Numbered from the stretch's first letter, positions 16,722-25,110 are shown. The stretch: DNA of 64,000 nucleotides from Gammaproteobacteria bacterium (GCA_018825965.1 JAHKAA010000043.1:1-64000), one strand, 5' to 3'. Made by a program: numbers and translations. The notes: generated by a model not told the origin, from the sequence alone.

Positions 16722-18998
16722 TTAGAAAAAGCTTTTCTTAAACTCAACACCAATAATACGAGGTTCGTTGACAAAACCTGTCAGGTTGTTGAAGTCTATC
16801 GCACCTTTTAAGTTATCTTCGTCCGTGATGTTACGGCCAAATAAAGCCACTTCGTAGTCGTTATCAAAGTTCAGATAACCAATACGTAAGCCAGCCTCAA
16901 AATTACCGTTCGTGTGGTATTCCATAGATTCGTACAGGAACAGGTTTGTTTTACCCTGACGTGCTACGTCACCATAAAGATAAATCTCACCTGTGCTGAC
17001 CGGAATATCGTAACGGGCATTCAGGGTTAGAATGGTTTCAGGAGCTTGTGGGAATGGGTTACCATCAATAAAAACTAAGCCAGCGCCGTTAGGCCGATCT
17101 GTGGGTGTACAGGCTTGTGAGCCACAAGGTGCAACCAATAAGTTTTGATCTTTCAGTTCTGTTTTGTTGTAGCTGAAACCACCACCCAGCACCAGACTTT
17201 TGGTTGCACGCCATTCAGCGTCCACTTCGAAACCATAACCTACGCCTCTGTCAGCGTTGATCAACTGGTTACCCTGAGTGGCACCACCTATAGCGGATAA
17301 CTGAATATCGTCAATGTTGTAATAAAACAAAGCACCGTTCAGACGCAAAGAATCATCCAGCAGATCCGATTTTGCACCCACTTCAACAGAAGTGATGGTT
17401 TCAGATTCTGCTACTGAAGGAGGGGCTTCAAAAGCAACGTCTCGGCCCTGAATAGACTGGGCGCGGAAACCATTGGCTAAACGACCATAAAGGCTGGTTT
17501 TGTCGGTTAAGCGGTAGTTGCTGCTTAATTCCCAGCTCACCTGGCCATCATCCACATTGATTGGGTCATAATCCTGTACAAATGGGAAACCGTCGGCCAA
17601 ACCAGGGCTGCCTATATTTTGCTCACCTACCCAAAAGGATTTTTCATCGTAAGTGTAGCGAATGCCTGCTGTCACATCCAAACGGTCAGTCAAGTTGTAA
17701 GTCGTCTGTCCAAATACTGCCCAACTGGTATTTTCATGGTAAACATCTGTTTTACCAAAAAAGCCATCAATACTGGTGACGCCAAAAGAGGAATCAAAGT
17801 AGAAAGCACCCACTTGCCATTCTAATGCTTCATTGGTGTCGCTGGCCAAACGGATTTCCTGGGTAAACTGTTTTAAGTCGTTTAACTGATCTTCAGTCAC
17901 TGCGCCAAAAGGAATAAAACCTGGTCCCATTTCTTCCGGAGTACCGTCAAAATCAACATCAATGCGGACACCGCCATCGATATCGCCCTTGCCGTTACCG
18001 TCAGCATTTTCCTGAGCAGTGATCGAAGTGAACGTCATACCATCCAGCTCAAACTCCAGTGTTAACGAAGCACCGAAGTTGTCATATTTTTGGAAGTTGC
18101 CGTCACCATCGTCGTAATAAACCGTATCGCGGTCATAATTTTCGTTCAGCTTGTTGCTTCCCGCTGTTAATACGTTGGCTCTGAATAAAGAGGAGGTGCC
18201 ATCCAGTTTGCGGCCATGCACATTGAACAAAGCGGAGAAACTGTCTGTGTCGTATAAAAACTGCAGGCGACCTGCTTTTTCGTCATGACCACCGGTGAAA
18301 TCTTTTTCACCGGTAAAACCGTTATCGACATAGTCATCACGGTTCTGGTTCATCAAAGAGATACGGGCTGATAATTCGTCAGTTAAACCACCGCCAACTG
18401 CGCCTTCCACATTAATGGTTCCGAAGCTGCCTACCGTTGCTTTGGTGTAGGCTTCAAAGTCCTGAGTTGGCTTTACAGAAGTAAATTTAACTATACCTGC
18501 AGTGGTGTTGCGGCCAAACAAGGTACCTTGTGGGCCACGGATCACTTCTGCTTGCGCCACGTCAAATAACGGGAAGCTTTTGAGGATCACGTTTTCCATC
18601 ACCACCTCATCCATAATCACAGAAACTGGCTGAGATGCGGCCAGATCAAAGTCTGTGTTGCCTAAACCACGAATATAAAAACGTGGTGCAGCACGGCCGT
18701 TTGATGATTCAGCGTATAAACCCGGAATTTTGCCAGATAAAGCCTGGATATCCTCGCCACCTGCAAATAAAGCGTCGAATTTTTCACCGCTTAAGGTTGC
18801 AATAGAGATAGGAACTTCCTGGGTACTTTGCACACGTTTTTGTGCAGTCACCATAATGCGTTCCAGTTTTGTCTCTTCAGCAGCCTGGTCTTTGTCACTT
18901 TCCTGCGCTAATACAGCAGGAGAAAGACCCATGGCTGCAGCGAGCAGACTGGCCTGAATGCTCAATGCCAGAACAGACTTTTTGCATGTTTTCATCAA
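16722..18998 (-). CDS. TonB-dependent outer-membrane receptor
   Basis: The 758-residue product has a signal peptide (about 1-31, ending VLAQ), a TonB-box-like stretch ERIMVTAQKR at about 46-55, a plug domain (PISIATLSGEKFDAL through VIRGPQGTLFGRNTTAGIV) and a 22-strand type barrel that ends in an aromatic residue (FKKSFF). RGPQGTLFGRNT is typical of the large receptor group used by Alteromonadales for carbohydrates, siderophores and other scarce nutrients. The substrate is not evident. A propeller-protein gene lies upstream on the same strand. An unusual dyad at 19053-19106 sits in its promoter region and may bind a regulator. Confidence 0.93.
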   Translation of the reverse strand: MMKTCKKSVLALSIQASLLAAAMGLSPAVLAQESDKDQAAEETKLERIMVTAQKRVQSTQEVPISIATLSGEKFDALFAGGEDIQALSGKIPGLYAESSNGRAAPRFYIRGLGNTDFDLAASQPVSVIMDEVVMENVILKSFPLFDVAQAEVIRGPQGTLFGRNTTAGIVKFTSVKPTQDFEAYTKATVGSFGTINVEGAVGGGLTDELSARISLMNQNRDDYVDNGFTGEKDFTGGHDEKAGRLQFLYDTDSFSALFNVHGRKLDGTSSLFRANVLTAGSNKLNENYDRDTVYYDDGDGNFQKYDNFGASLTLEFELDGMTFTSITAQENADGNGKGDIDGGVRIDVDFDGTPEEMGPGFIPFGAVTEDQLNDLKQFTQEIRLASDTNEALEWQVGAFYFDSSFGVTSIDGFFGKTDVYHENTSWAVFGQTTYNLTDRLDVTAGIRYTYDEKSFWVGEQNIGSPGLADGFPFVQDYDPINVDDGQVSWELSSNYRLTDKTSLYGRLANGFRAQSIQGRDVAFEAPPSVAESETITSVEVGAKSDLLDDSLRLNGALFYYNIDDIQLSAIGGATQGNQLINADRGVGYGFEVDAEWRATKSLVLGGGFSYNKTELKDQNLLVAPCGSQACTPTDRPNGAGLVFIDGNPFPQAPETILTLNARYDIPVSTGEIYLYGDVARQGKTNLFLYESMEYHTNGNFEAGLRIGYLNFDNDYEVALFGRNITDEDNLKGAIDFNNLTGFVNEPRIIGVEFKKSFF

Positions 18999-19052
18999 TT
19001 TTTTACCTTATTTTTTAGGCTGTTATATATTCTGGTGCGTCCTGCGATTCTA

Positions 19053-19106
19053 TTATCAAAGCGAACCCTACAAACTCTGGAGTGACCACAGTGTTTGCTT
19101 TGATAA
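19053..19106. promoter_or_regulatory. Large dyad upstream of the TonB receptor gene
   Basis: TTATCAAAGCGAA (19053-19065) and TTTGCTTTGATAA (19094-19106) are inverted copies with 12 of 13 bases matching, separated by 28 bases. They lie 55-108 bases upstream of the receptor ATG in the 18999-19246 spacer. Two helical turns plus of spacing would suit a DNA-looping or dimeric operator; no terminator run follows. Confidence 0.5.
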
Positions 19107-19246
19107 CCTGTGGCTACTATAGCATTTTGCAGCTACTTTTGCCGATTTGGTGGATAAAAGAGCTAATATCACCAGCTTCTCTGAAGTTTATATAAGCAAT
19201 ACCTACTGAAGTGAAGCTGATTCTGGCTGTCGCAGGTTAGAACCCC

Positions 19247-20188
19247 TCAGGTATCGACGCTCACCAGTGCGGTATAAATGGAGCTGCGGCCCTGATGAGA
19301 GGAGTAATAGCTGATTAGCAATTTGTTCTGTTGCAAGACCATACCGGCGTAACTGCAATCTCCGCCTGAAGGTAAAGCCAATATCTCGGTCAGCTTGCCT
19401 GTGTGTTGATCCAATGAAACCAGGCTGGTGCGTACTTTTTGATCATAAAGCCTCACTACCGCCAGCATTTGCCCTGATGGTGTGAATATGGCTTGTGGGC
19501 CTCCAATACGACAGCCAATATCCTGCCAGGTCCAGTGATCGTAGGGAGGAGTGGCGTAACCCAATTGACCATGGTCTGGATCTTTGCGCAATAAGCACCA
19601 TGCGGTATCTTTATGATCAAACAACAAAGCGGCTTCATTGGCATAACCTTCCGAATAGATGCTGGGAGTCGCAACGTCAAACTGGCCTGCAGCAGTTTGC
19701 TGGTACAAACGAATATGCCGATCGGCACCACATTTATAAGCCACAGCATAAGCCTGATCGCCTAGCCAGCTTAAACGCCATAACCAATAATCAGCTTCAC
19801 CCACAGCCTGAGGTTCAGACCAGTTTTTACCATCAGTGGAAGACCATAGATAAGATTGATAGGCCTGCTTTGTTTTGTCGTGAAAAGCCGCAGCAGCCAG
19901 TAGCTGTATTTTCCCGCCTGGCGTGATAAACAATTTACCATCTCTTAAATCAGCAACAGGGTTGTGCAGCACAGCCACAGTGCGCCACTTTTTACCCTGC
20001 ACTGAACTCATGATCCTCAGCACCCCATCTTTGGAGTGATGCGTGGATGCCTGACGGAACACCAGATAATAACGTTGGCGGAAGTAACATAAGTCTGTAA
20101 AAGCATTATGTTTTCCTGCTTTCCATGCCCGTTGAACCCAAAGCAGTTCTAAGGCTGTTGTACTGTGTTCTGTCGTTCGATTGGACAT
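19247..20188 (-). CDS. BNR/sialidase-like beta-propeller protein
   Basis: The 313-residue product shows repeated propeller blades of the exo-sialidase/glycosidase-like type, for example SYLWSSTDGKNWSEP near residue 115 with an Asp-box-like SxDGxxW, and GGPQAIFTPSGQMLAVVR near 228. There is no signal peptide or lipobox, so a cytosolic location is predicted despite the extracellular look of the fold. I cannot name a catalytic set or substrate. It lies upstream of the TonB receptor on the same strand with a 248-bp gap, so joint function in carbohydrate use is possible but unproven. The ribosome site is weak. Confidence 0.65.
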   Translation of the reverse strand: MSNRTTEHSTTALELLWVQRAWKAGKHNAFTDLCYFRQRYYLVFRQASTHHSKDGVLRIMSSVQGKKWRTVAVLHNPVADLRDGKLFITPGGKIQLLAAAAFHDKTKQAYQSYLWSSTDGKNWSEPQAVGEADYWLWRLSWLGDQAYAVAYKCGADRHIRLYQQTAAGQFDVATPSIYSEGYANEAALLFDHKDTAWCLLRKDPDHGQLGYATPPYDHWTWQDIGCRIGGPQAIFTPSGQMLAVVRLYDQKVRTSLVSLDQHTGKLTEILALPSGGDCSYAGMVLQQNKLLISYYSSHQGRSSIYTALVSVDT

Positions 20189-20253
20189 AGAGCTGCGCCA
20201 TTTTGTTTTTTTATTGTTAATGGTTTGTGTGTTTTTATGTTTGAGCTACACTT

Positions 20254-20279
20254 GTTGTTACTTCAGCAACAACTTTTTT
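20254..20279 (+). terminator. Terminator-like hairpin in the leader of the microcin locus
   Basis: GTTGTT (20254-20259) pairs with AACAAC (20268-20273) and is followed directly by TTTTTT. It lies upstream of the HlyD gene in the same direction, so it could act as an attenuator. The stem is short and AT-rich. Confidence 0.4.
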
Positions 20280-20282
20280 AAG

Positions 20283-20309
20283 TGTGCCGGGTGTATGCCT
20301 GTCGGCACA
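20283..20309 (+). promoter_or_regulatory. Second leader hairpin before the HlyD gene
   Basis: TGTGCCG (20283-20289) and CGGCACA (20303-20309) form a perfect 7-bp stem around a 13-base loop, 47 bases before the HlyD start. Together with the preceding hairpin it makes a structured 5' leader or operator. Confidence 0.4.
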
Positions 20310-20356
20310 AAGTGGAAAGTCTTTTTGCAGTGTACAAAACTGCATGGAGTTTCACT

Positions 20357-21616
20357 ATGACGACAGAGCAGAGTTTATTCAGACCTAAAGCATTGCAGGC
20401 ACAACAACAACGACTGGAAGGGCAGGTGAGCATTGTTCAGCCCGTCAGCAGTTCAGTCTTGTGCTTTTGTTTAGTCTTCATCCTCTTCAGTTTACTGCTG
20501 CTTCTGCATCAGGCCAGTTTTTCCCGTAAAGAAACAGTGTCAGGTTACCTGAAACCATCCAGCGGCGTTGTTCGTATCCATAGCCAGCGTCCTGCTGTGC
20601 TTAAACAGCTTTATATTCAGGACGGCACTTTGGTTCAGGCTGGCCAAAAGCTGGCCTTACTCAGCAGTGACGAATATCTTGCTGCAGGTGAAAGTCTGAC
20701 CGATCACCTGCAAAGCAGCCTTGCACTTCAATTGGCATTAAATACTCAGAAACAGCATGAACTTTTACAGAGTTTTGCTCAGCAGAGTGAACAATTGTCA
20801 GCGCAAATTACTAATATCAAACTGCAACTGGCAGAGAACCAACGCCAGCAGCAGCTCTTGTCTCAGCGTATTGATATACAGAATCAACGCCTGTTGTCTC
20901 AGCAAGAATTGGCACTCAAAGGCCATGTGCCAAAACTACAATTGGAGCAGCAGCAAGATCAGCACCTGATGTTGCAGCAGCAGTTGGCTGAGGTGCAAAC
21001 TCTGGCTCAATCCATCCGGCAGCAACAGATCCAGTGGGAAAATCAACTTCAGGCGTTACCCCTTGAACAACAACGTCAGCTGCAGCAATTACAGGCCGAG
21101 CGGCTTAGTTTTGAGCAACAAAAAACTGAACTGCTGGCTCGTAAAGAGGTGGTGCTGACAGCTCCGGTTGCAGGCAGAGTGACAAATTTAGTGGTGAGCA
21201 CAGGCCAGCATCTGCAAAGCAGCCAGGTGTTGATGCAATTGCTGCCTGAATCAGGATTTTTATACGCTCAATTATTAGTTCCAACCCGGGCTTTTGGTTT
21301 TATTCAGCCGGGCCAGACCACCTGGCTGCGTTTTGATGCTTTTCCTTACCAGCGCTTTGGTTTGTATCAGGGGGAAATCAGCCAGCTTTCAAAAGCTGTA
21401 TTAATGGCGCAAGACCCCGACAGCCCAGTGCAAATTCAGGAACCTGTGTATCAGGTGCAAGTGCAGCTAAATCAGCAATTTATAGAAGCTTATGGTGAGC
21501 AAATGCCGCTGCAGGCCGGCATGTTGTTAAGTGCAGACATAGTGCTGGAACAAAGATCGGTGCTGAGCTGGCTGCTGGAACCTTTAGTGAGCCTAAGAGG
21601 GCGTTTTCAGATTTGA
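20357..21616 (+). CDS. HlyD/CvaA-type membrane-fusion protein of a microcin exporter
   Basis: I choose the ATG at 20357, with GGAG about 9 bases upstream; the frame extends to 20282 without a site. The 419-residue product has one N-terminal membrane segment (about 34-52), a beta-barrel/lipoyl half (SGYLKPSSGVVRI), a long Gln-rich coiled coil (about 110-280), the second lipoyl half (VLTAPVAGRVTNLVV) and a C-terminal barrel. It would link the inner-membrane ABC exporter at 22972 to a TolC-like channel coded elsewhere. It opens the microcin-type operon and has no other obvious cargo than the double-glycine peptide downstream. Confidence 0.9.
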   Translation: MTTEQSLFRPKALQAQQQRLEGQVSIVQPVSSSVLCFCLVFILFSLLLLLHQASFSRKETVSGYLKPSSGVVRIHSQRPAVLKQLYIQDGTLVQAGQKLALLSSDEYLAAGESLTDHLQSSLALQLALNTQKQHELLQSFAQQSEQLSAQITNIKLQLAENQRQQQLLSQRIDIQNQRLLSQQELALKGHVPKLQLEQQQDQHLMLQQQLAEVQTLAQSIRQQQIQWENQLQALPLEQQRQLQQLQAERLSFEQQKTELLARKEVVLTAPVAGRVTNLVVSTGQHLQSSQVLMQLLPESGFLYAQLLVPTRAFGFIQPGQTTWLRFDAFPYQRFGLYQGEISQLSKAVLMAQDPDSPVQIQEPVYQVQVQLNQQFIEAYGEQMPLQAGMLLSADIVLEQRSVLSWLLEPLVSLRGRFQI

Positions 21617-21652
21617 ATCAGGCTGTGTAGCAACAGATACACAGAATGATGG

Positions 21653-21669
21653 CTCAGGTGAGACCTGAG
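21653..21669 (+). promoter_or_regulatory. Hairpin between HlyD gene and microcin gene
   Basis: CTCAGGT-GAG-ACCTGAG is a perfect 7-bp stem with a 3-base loop, ending 25 bases before the microcin ATG. Only TTT follows, so it is more likely an RNA-processing or stability element than a full terminator. Confidence 0.45.
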
Positions 21670-21694
21670 TTTAACCTATGAAAGGAGATCAAAA

Positions 21695-21907
21695 ATGAAA
21701 GAGTTAACAGTTGAGCAAGTAAGTGTGGTTAGCGGTGGCTTTAGACCTCCAAATCAAATTTGGCCAGGTATGTCTGCAAGATTGGCATTGACTACCTTCG
21801 CTGGTTGGGGGGCTTTGGGTGGCGCTTTCAGCGCTGGTTGGGCTATCGGGTCTTGGTTGAATAGCAACACTCGTATTCAATCCCACATTGCTAACTTTTT
21901 ACAATGA
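21695..21907 (+). CDS. Class II microcin-type precursor with double-glycine leader
   Basis: The 70-residue peptide has a textbook double-glycine leader, MKELTVEQVSVVSGG (1-15), comparable to the colicin V leader MRTLTLNELDSVSGG. Cleavage after Gly15 would release a 55-residue core without cysteine. The core has an amphipathic start (FRPPNQIWPGMSARLAL) and a glycine-rich hydrophobic middle with GxxxG-like spacing (GWGALGGAFSAGWAIGSW), followed by a polar end. This is typical of pore-forming bacteriocins. A strong AAAGGAG ribosome site precedes it. The C39 exporter and HlyD adaptor of the same locus would cleave and secrete it. I do not recognise the core as any named microcin. Confidence 0.88.
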   Translation: MKELTVEQVSVVSGGFRPPNQIWPGMSARLALTTFAGWGALGGAFSAGWAIGSWLNSNTRIQSHIANFLQ

Positions 21908-21920
21908 GAGGTCGTTTTAT

Positions 21921-21947
21921 AAAGAGGCTTCACTTTGAAGCCTCTTT
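21921..21947 (+). terminator. Strong hairpin after the microcin gene
   Basis: AAAGAGGCTTCA (21921-21932) pairs perfectly with TGAAGCCTCTTT (21936-21947) around CTT. The following T-run is weak, so it likely ends only part of the transcripts. That would give more microcin than immunity or exporter message. Confidence 0.65.
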
Positions 21948-21965
21948 ACATAAAAGGAGATTGTT

Positions 21966-22271
21966 ATGAAAAATGATTCAGCAAACAAAATGATGAGGCA
22001 AGTTCTAATCATACTGGCAGTTTGTTCTTTATTAATTGCTATACAAGGAATAAGTAATAACGATCTATGGGGGTTTTTAACTTGGATGGGATTGATGTTT
22101 ATATTCTTTTTCTTTCCAGTGGATATCGACTTTTTGAACTCAAAGATAGAGCGAATAAGCGATCTAAATAAAATTGCTGTTCCTATCGATATTTATTCTG
22201 CAATAGGATTGAAAATGGGAGGGCTGTTATGGCTCATAGGCTTTATTGGGCAGGTTTGGTTTACTGGCTAA
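21966..22271 (+). CDS. Putative microcin immunity protein 1 (small membrane protein)
   Basis: The 101-residue product has three hydrophobic segments, about 11-28, 33-51 and 82-99, and follows the microcin gene after an AAAAGGAG ribosome site. It shares the motif NDLWGFLTWMGLMF (32-45) and the C-terminal pattern LLWLIGFIGQVWF with the protein at 22667, so the two are paralogues. A small polytopic protein right after a bacteriocin gene is the usual place for immunity. No sequence match to a named immunity family is claimed. The gene is more AT-rich than its neighbours, which suggests transfer of the cassette. Confidence 0.7.
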   Translation: MKNDSANKMMRQVLIILAVCSLLIAIQGISNNDLWGFLTWMGLMFIFFFFPVDIDFLNSKIERISDLNKIAVPIDIYSAIGLKMGGLLWLIGFIGQVWFTG

Positions 22272-22409
22272 GTGTGTAAGTATATGTAGCTGCTATAAGT
22301 AGTTATCGTATCTAAACTCATATTCTAAATTTTGTCTCAAGCTGATTGGCTTACAGCCACCACCACTACTGGTGATATGCATTCTGCCTTTCCACGCGAG
22401 GTGATAAAT

Positions 22410-22670
22410 ATGTCTGTAGATGAAAGGAATCTTTTCCAATCAAAATTGCAAAAAGACTTGTTGTTAAAGTGTGCTTTTGGATCAGGTTTTAAGCGTTTAG
22501 GTTCAGCAGCAACCCTTGTTGCGATATTGCCGCTGACTCTTCTTATGAAAGCCACATTAACAGCATTTGAGTTTTTGCTGCATCGCGTAATTAAACCTAT
22601 GACTGGATTTTCATATTACTCCCTTGTCTGTTGGTGCCAAGCTCACAAAGCTGAAGGTCCTGACCAATGA
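22410..22670 (+). CDS. Small ORF in the microcin locus, possible second peptide or accessory protein
   Basis: I start at the ATG at 22410 behind GCGAGGTG; an open frame runs up to 22332 but lacks a start signal. The 86-residue product has a charged N-terminus (MSVDERNLFQSKLQKDLLLK), a hydrophobic middle (about 33-60) and two cysteines near the end (SLVCWCQ). It sits before a second immunity-like gene with an ATGA overlap, just as the microcin precedes the first. By position it could be a second toxin peptide, but no clear double-glycine leader is seen; only AFGSG near residue 22-26 is suggestive. It could also be a decayed or accessory gene. Confidence 0.55.
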   Translation: MSVDERNLFQSKLQKDLLLKCAFGSGFKRLGSAATLVAILPLTLLMKATLTAFEFLLHRVIKPMTGFSYYSLVCWCQAHKAEGPDQ

Positions 22671-22957
22671 AAAGGATTAGCGGACGGCAGGGGCTGAGCC
22701 TTTTTGTGTTTGTCTCCATGCTTGGATTTGTTCATTCAATTTTTGTTGATGATCTGTGGGGCTTTTTGTTGTGGAGCGGAATGCTGCTGTTTTTTACCAC
22801 CAGCTATTTTCACAGTGATTTGATGGACGCTCCGGTTTCGTCACTTAAGCAGCTGTTGCAACTCAGGTTTGAACTGGACGTTATTCAGGCATTGTTGCTG
22901 TGGATCAGTTACCTGTTGTGGATCACCGGGCTGCTGGGTCCGGTTTATTTTGTATAA
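22667..22957 (+). CDS. Putative microcin immunity protein 2 (paralogue of the 21966 product)
   Basis: The 96-residue product has hydrophobic segments at about 10-26, 30-48 and 72-95. VDDLWGFLLWSGMLLFF (27-43) and LLWITGLLGPVYF at the end repeat the pattern of the protein at 21966. Its ATG overlaps the stop of the preceding ORF (ATGA, 22667-22670), which implies coupled translation. The exporter gene begins 14 bases after its stop. Two related membrane proteins, each behind a small ORF, point to two peptide/immunity modules or a duplicated immunity function. Confidence 0.68.
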   Translation: MKRISGRQGLSLFVFVSMLGFVHSIFVDDLWGFLLWSGMLLFFTTSYFHSDLMDAPVSSLKQLLQLRFELDVIQALLLWISYLLWITGLLGPVYFV

Positions 22958-22971
22958 GCGGGAATGCTGCG

Positions 22972-25086
22972 ATGCAAACTATCTACCAATCCGAAGCTGC
23001 TGAATGCGGATTAGCCTGCCTGGCTATGGTAGCTGGTGCTTATGGCTATAAAACCGATATGGCCAGTTTGCGTCAACGTTATCCTTTGTCGCTTAAAGGC
23101 TTAACTCTGCAACATCTGATGCAACTAGCTGACAATCTGGGGCTGGCGGGCCGTGCTTTACGACTGGAGCCTGAAGAGCTGGCGCAGTTGAAGTTACCCT
23201 GTATTTTGCATTGGCAAATGAGCCACTTTGTTGTGCTGGTCAAAGTGAAAGGGCAAAAAATTCAGATCCATGACCCCGCTTTTGGCAAAAGAGAACTGGG
23301 CTTTGCCGACGTTGATCAGTGTTTTACCGGTATTGCCCTCGAGCTGAGTCCTACCACTGAGTTTAAAAAACAAGATCAACGACAAAAGTTGAGTGTGCGG
23401 CAGTTTTGGTCTTCGGCTTCAGGTTTATGGTCTGCCTTATTCAGAATACTCCTGATGTCGCTGGTGCTGCAGTTTTTCTTGCTGGTGGCACCTTATTACA
23501 TGCAATTGGTAGTGGATGAAGTGCTGGTAAGCAGAGACCTGGATTTATTGCATGTGCTGGCTATAGGTTTTGCCTTATTGCTGTTGTTGCAAATTCTGAC
23601 CAATATTCTGCGTAGCTGGCTGGTGCTGCATTTAGGGTCGGTACTAAATCTGCAGTTGGCTACGAATCTGTTCCGGCACTTATTGCATTTGCCTATGAGT
23701 TTTTTTGAGAAACGCCATATGGGCGATATAGTGTCGCGTTTTGGTTCTTTGCAGCAATTGCGGGACTTGTTGACTAATAGCCTGATTGAGGCGCTGATCG
23801 ATGGTCTTATGGCTTGTACTGTGCTGGTACTGTTATTTGTTTATCATCCGGTGTTAGCTGCTGTTGTGCTGGCCGCTGTACTGCTTTACGCGCTGCTGCG
23901 ATATATTTTTTACTCACCATTAAAGCAATGTACTGAACAAGGCATAGTGGCTCAGGCTAAAGAGCAATCCGGTTTTATGGAAAGTGTTCGTGCCATCCAA
24001 TGTTTGCAGTTGTTCTCAAAACAAAGCCAAAGGTTAAGCCTGTGGCAAAATCAGTACTCAGATGCTGTGGATCAACAGTTCAGGCTGGGACGCTGGCACT
24101 TATCATTGCAGGCTGTGCATCAACTGTTATTTGGTATTGAGCATATAGTAGTGATTTATCTGGCGGCTTTGGCCGTAATAGATAATGCCTTTAGTGTCGG
24201 AATGTTATTTGCTTTTGCCAGTTACAAAAGCCAGTTTACCCAAAGAGCTGCCGCCTTTATTGATCATTGGATTGAATTCCGCATGCTTGAACTACATCTG
24301 CAACGTCTGGCGGATATTGCTCTGACCGATACAGAGAACTTAGGAGAACGTCAGACTTATTTACAGCTGCAAGGTCACATTGAATTACGTGATCTGCACT
24401 TTCAGCAGACAGCACAAGACCCCTGGCTGTTTCATCAACTGAGTTTCAGATTATCTCCCGGCGAAAGCGTGGCTATTGTAGGACCATCCGGTTGTGGCAA
24501 AACCAGCCTGTTAAAAATTGTGCTTGGACTGGCAACAGCACAACAAGGCAAAGTACTGATCGATGGTATGGAACTGAGCAGCTTTGGTTTGCAGCATTAT
24601 CGCAGTCAGATTGCTGCAGTGATGCAAAATGATCAGTTGTTATCCGGTTCTGTGATGGACAATATCAGCTTTTTTAGCCCTAAACCTGATGTGCAACATC
24701 TGATGCATTGTGCAGAACTTGCAGCCATCCACCAGGATATTATTGCTATGCCTATGGGCTACAACACCTTAATTGGAGATATGGGGTCGGCCTTGTCCGG
24801 CGGACAAAAACAACGTTTACTGATCGCCAGAGCTTTATACCACAAGCCCAGGGTATTGCTGTTGGACGAAGCGACCAGTCATCTGGATCTGGCGCTGGAA
24901 GTCAGGGTTAATCAGGCTATCCGACAGCTACAGATAGCCCGCATTATAGTAGCGCACAGGCCTGACAGTATTTTAACTGCAGATCGGATCCTGTTGCTGC
25001 AGCAAGGTCAACTGACTGATATCAGCTGCGAGTTCCGTCAGTTGCACAGGTCAGCGAAGCCGCTTCAGTATGGACAGGAGCTTTAG
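22972..25086 (+). CDS. Peptidase-containing ABC transporter (C39 bacteriocin exporter)
   Basis: The start at 22972 is chosen because the C39 peptidase domain normally begins right there. The 704-residue protein has the peptidase (1-130) with Cys12 in QSEAAECGLACLAMV, His85 in MSHFVVL and Asp101 in IHDPAFG, all present. Six membrane segments follow (about 140-420). The nucleotide-binding domain (about 450-690) has Walker A GPSGCGKTS, signature LSGGQKQR and Walker B VLLLDEATSHLD. It should cleave double-glycine leaders in the cytosol and export the core through HlyD and TolC, like CvaB for colicin V. It ends the microcin operon; the next gene is convergent. Confidence 0.94.
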   Translation: MQTIYQSEAAECGLACLAMVAGAYGYKTDMASLRQRYPLSLKGLTLQHLMQLADNLGLAGRALRLEPEELAQLKLPCILHWQMSHFVVLVKVKGQKIQIHDPAFGKRELGFADVDQCFTGIALELSPTTEFKKQDQRQKLSVRQFWSSASGLWSALFRILLMSLVLQFFLLVAPYYMQLVVDEVLVSRDLDLLHVLAIGFALLLLLQILTNILRSWLVLHLGSVLNLQLATNLFRHLLHLPMSFFEKRHMGDIVSRFGSLQQLRDLLTNSLIEALIDGLMACTVLVLLFVYHPVLAAVVLAAVLLYALLRYIFYSPLKQCTEQGIVAQAKEQSGFMESVRAIQCLQLFSKQSQRLSLWQNQYSDAVDQQFRLGRWHLSLQAVHQLLFGIEHIVVIYLAALAVIDNAFSVGMLFAFASYKSQFTQRAAAFIDHWIEFRMLELHLQRLADIALTDTENLGERQTYLQLQGHIELRDLHFQQTAQDPWLFHQLSFRLSPGESVAIVGPSGCGKTSLLKIVLGLATAQQGKVLIDGMELSSFGLQHYRSQIAAVMQNDQLLSGSVMDNISFFSPKPDVQHLMHCAELAAIHQDIIAMPMGYNTLIGDMGSALSGGQKQRLLIARALYHKPRVLLLDEATSHLDLALEVRVNQAIRQLQIARIIVAHRPDSILTADRILLLQQGQLTDISCEFRQLHRSAKPLQYGQEL

Positions 25087-25110
25087 GTTTTCGGTGACCA
25101 GAGTTCCGGT

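Noticed and set aside
22332..22409. Upstream extension of the 22410 ORF from TTG
   Set aside because: No ribosome site for TTG, whereas GCGAGGTG stands correctly before the ATG at 22410.
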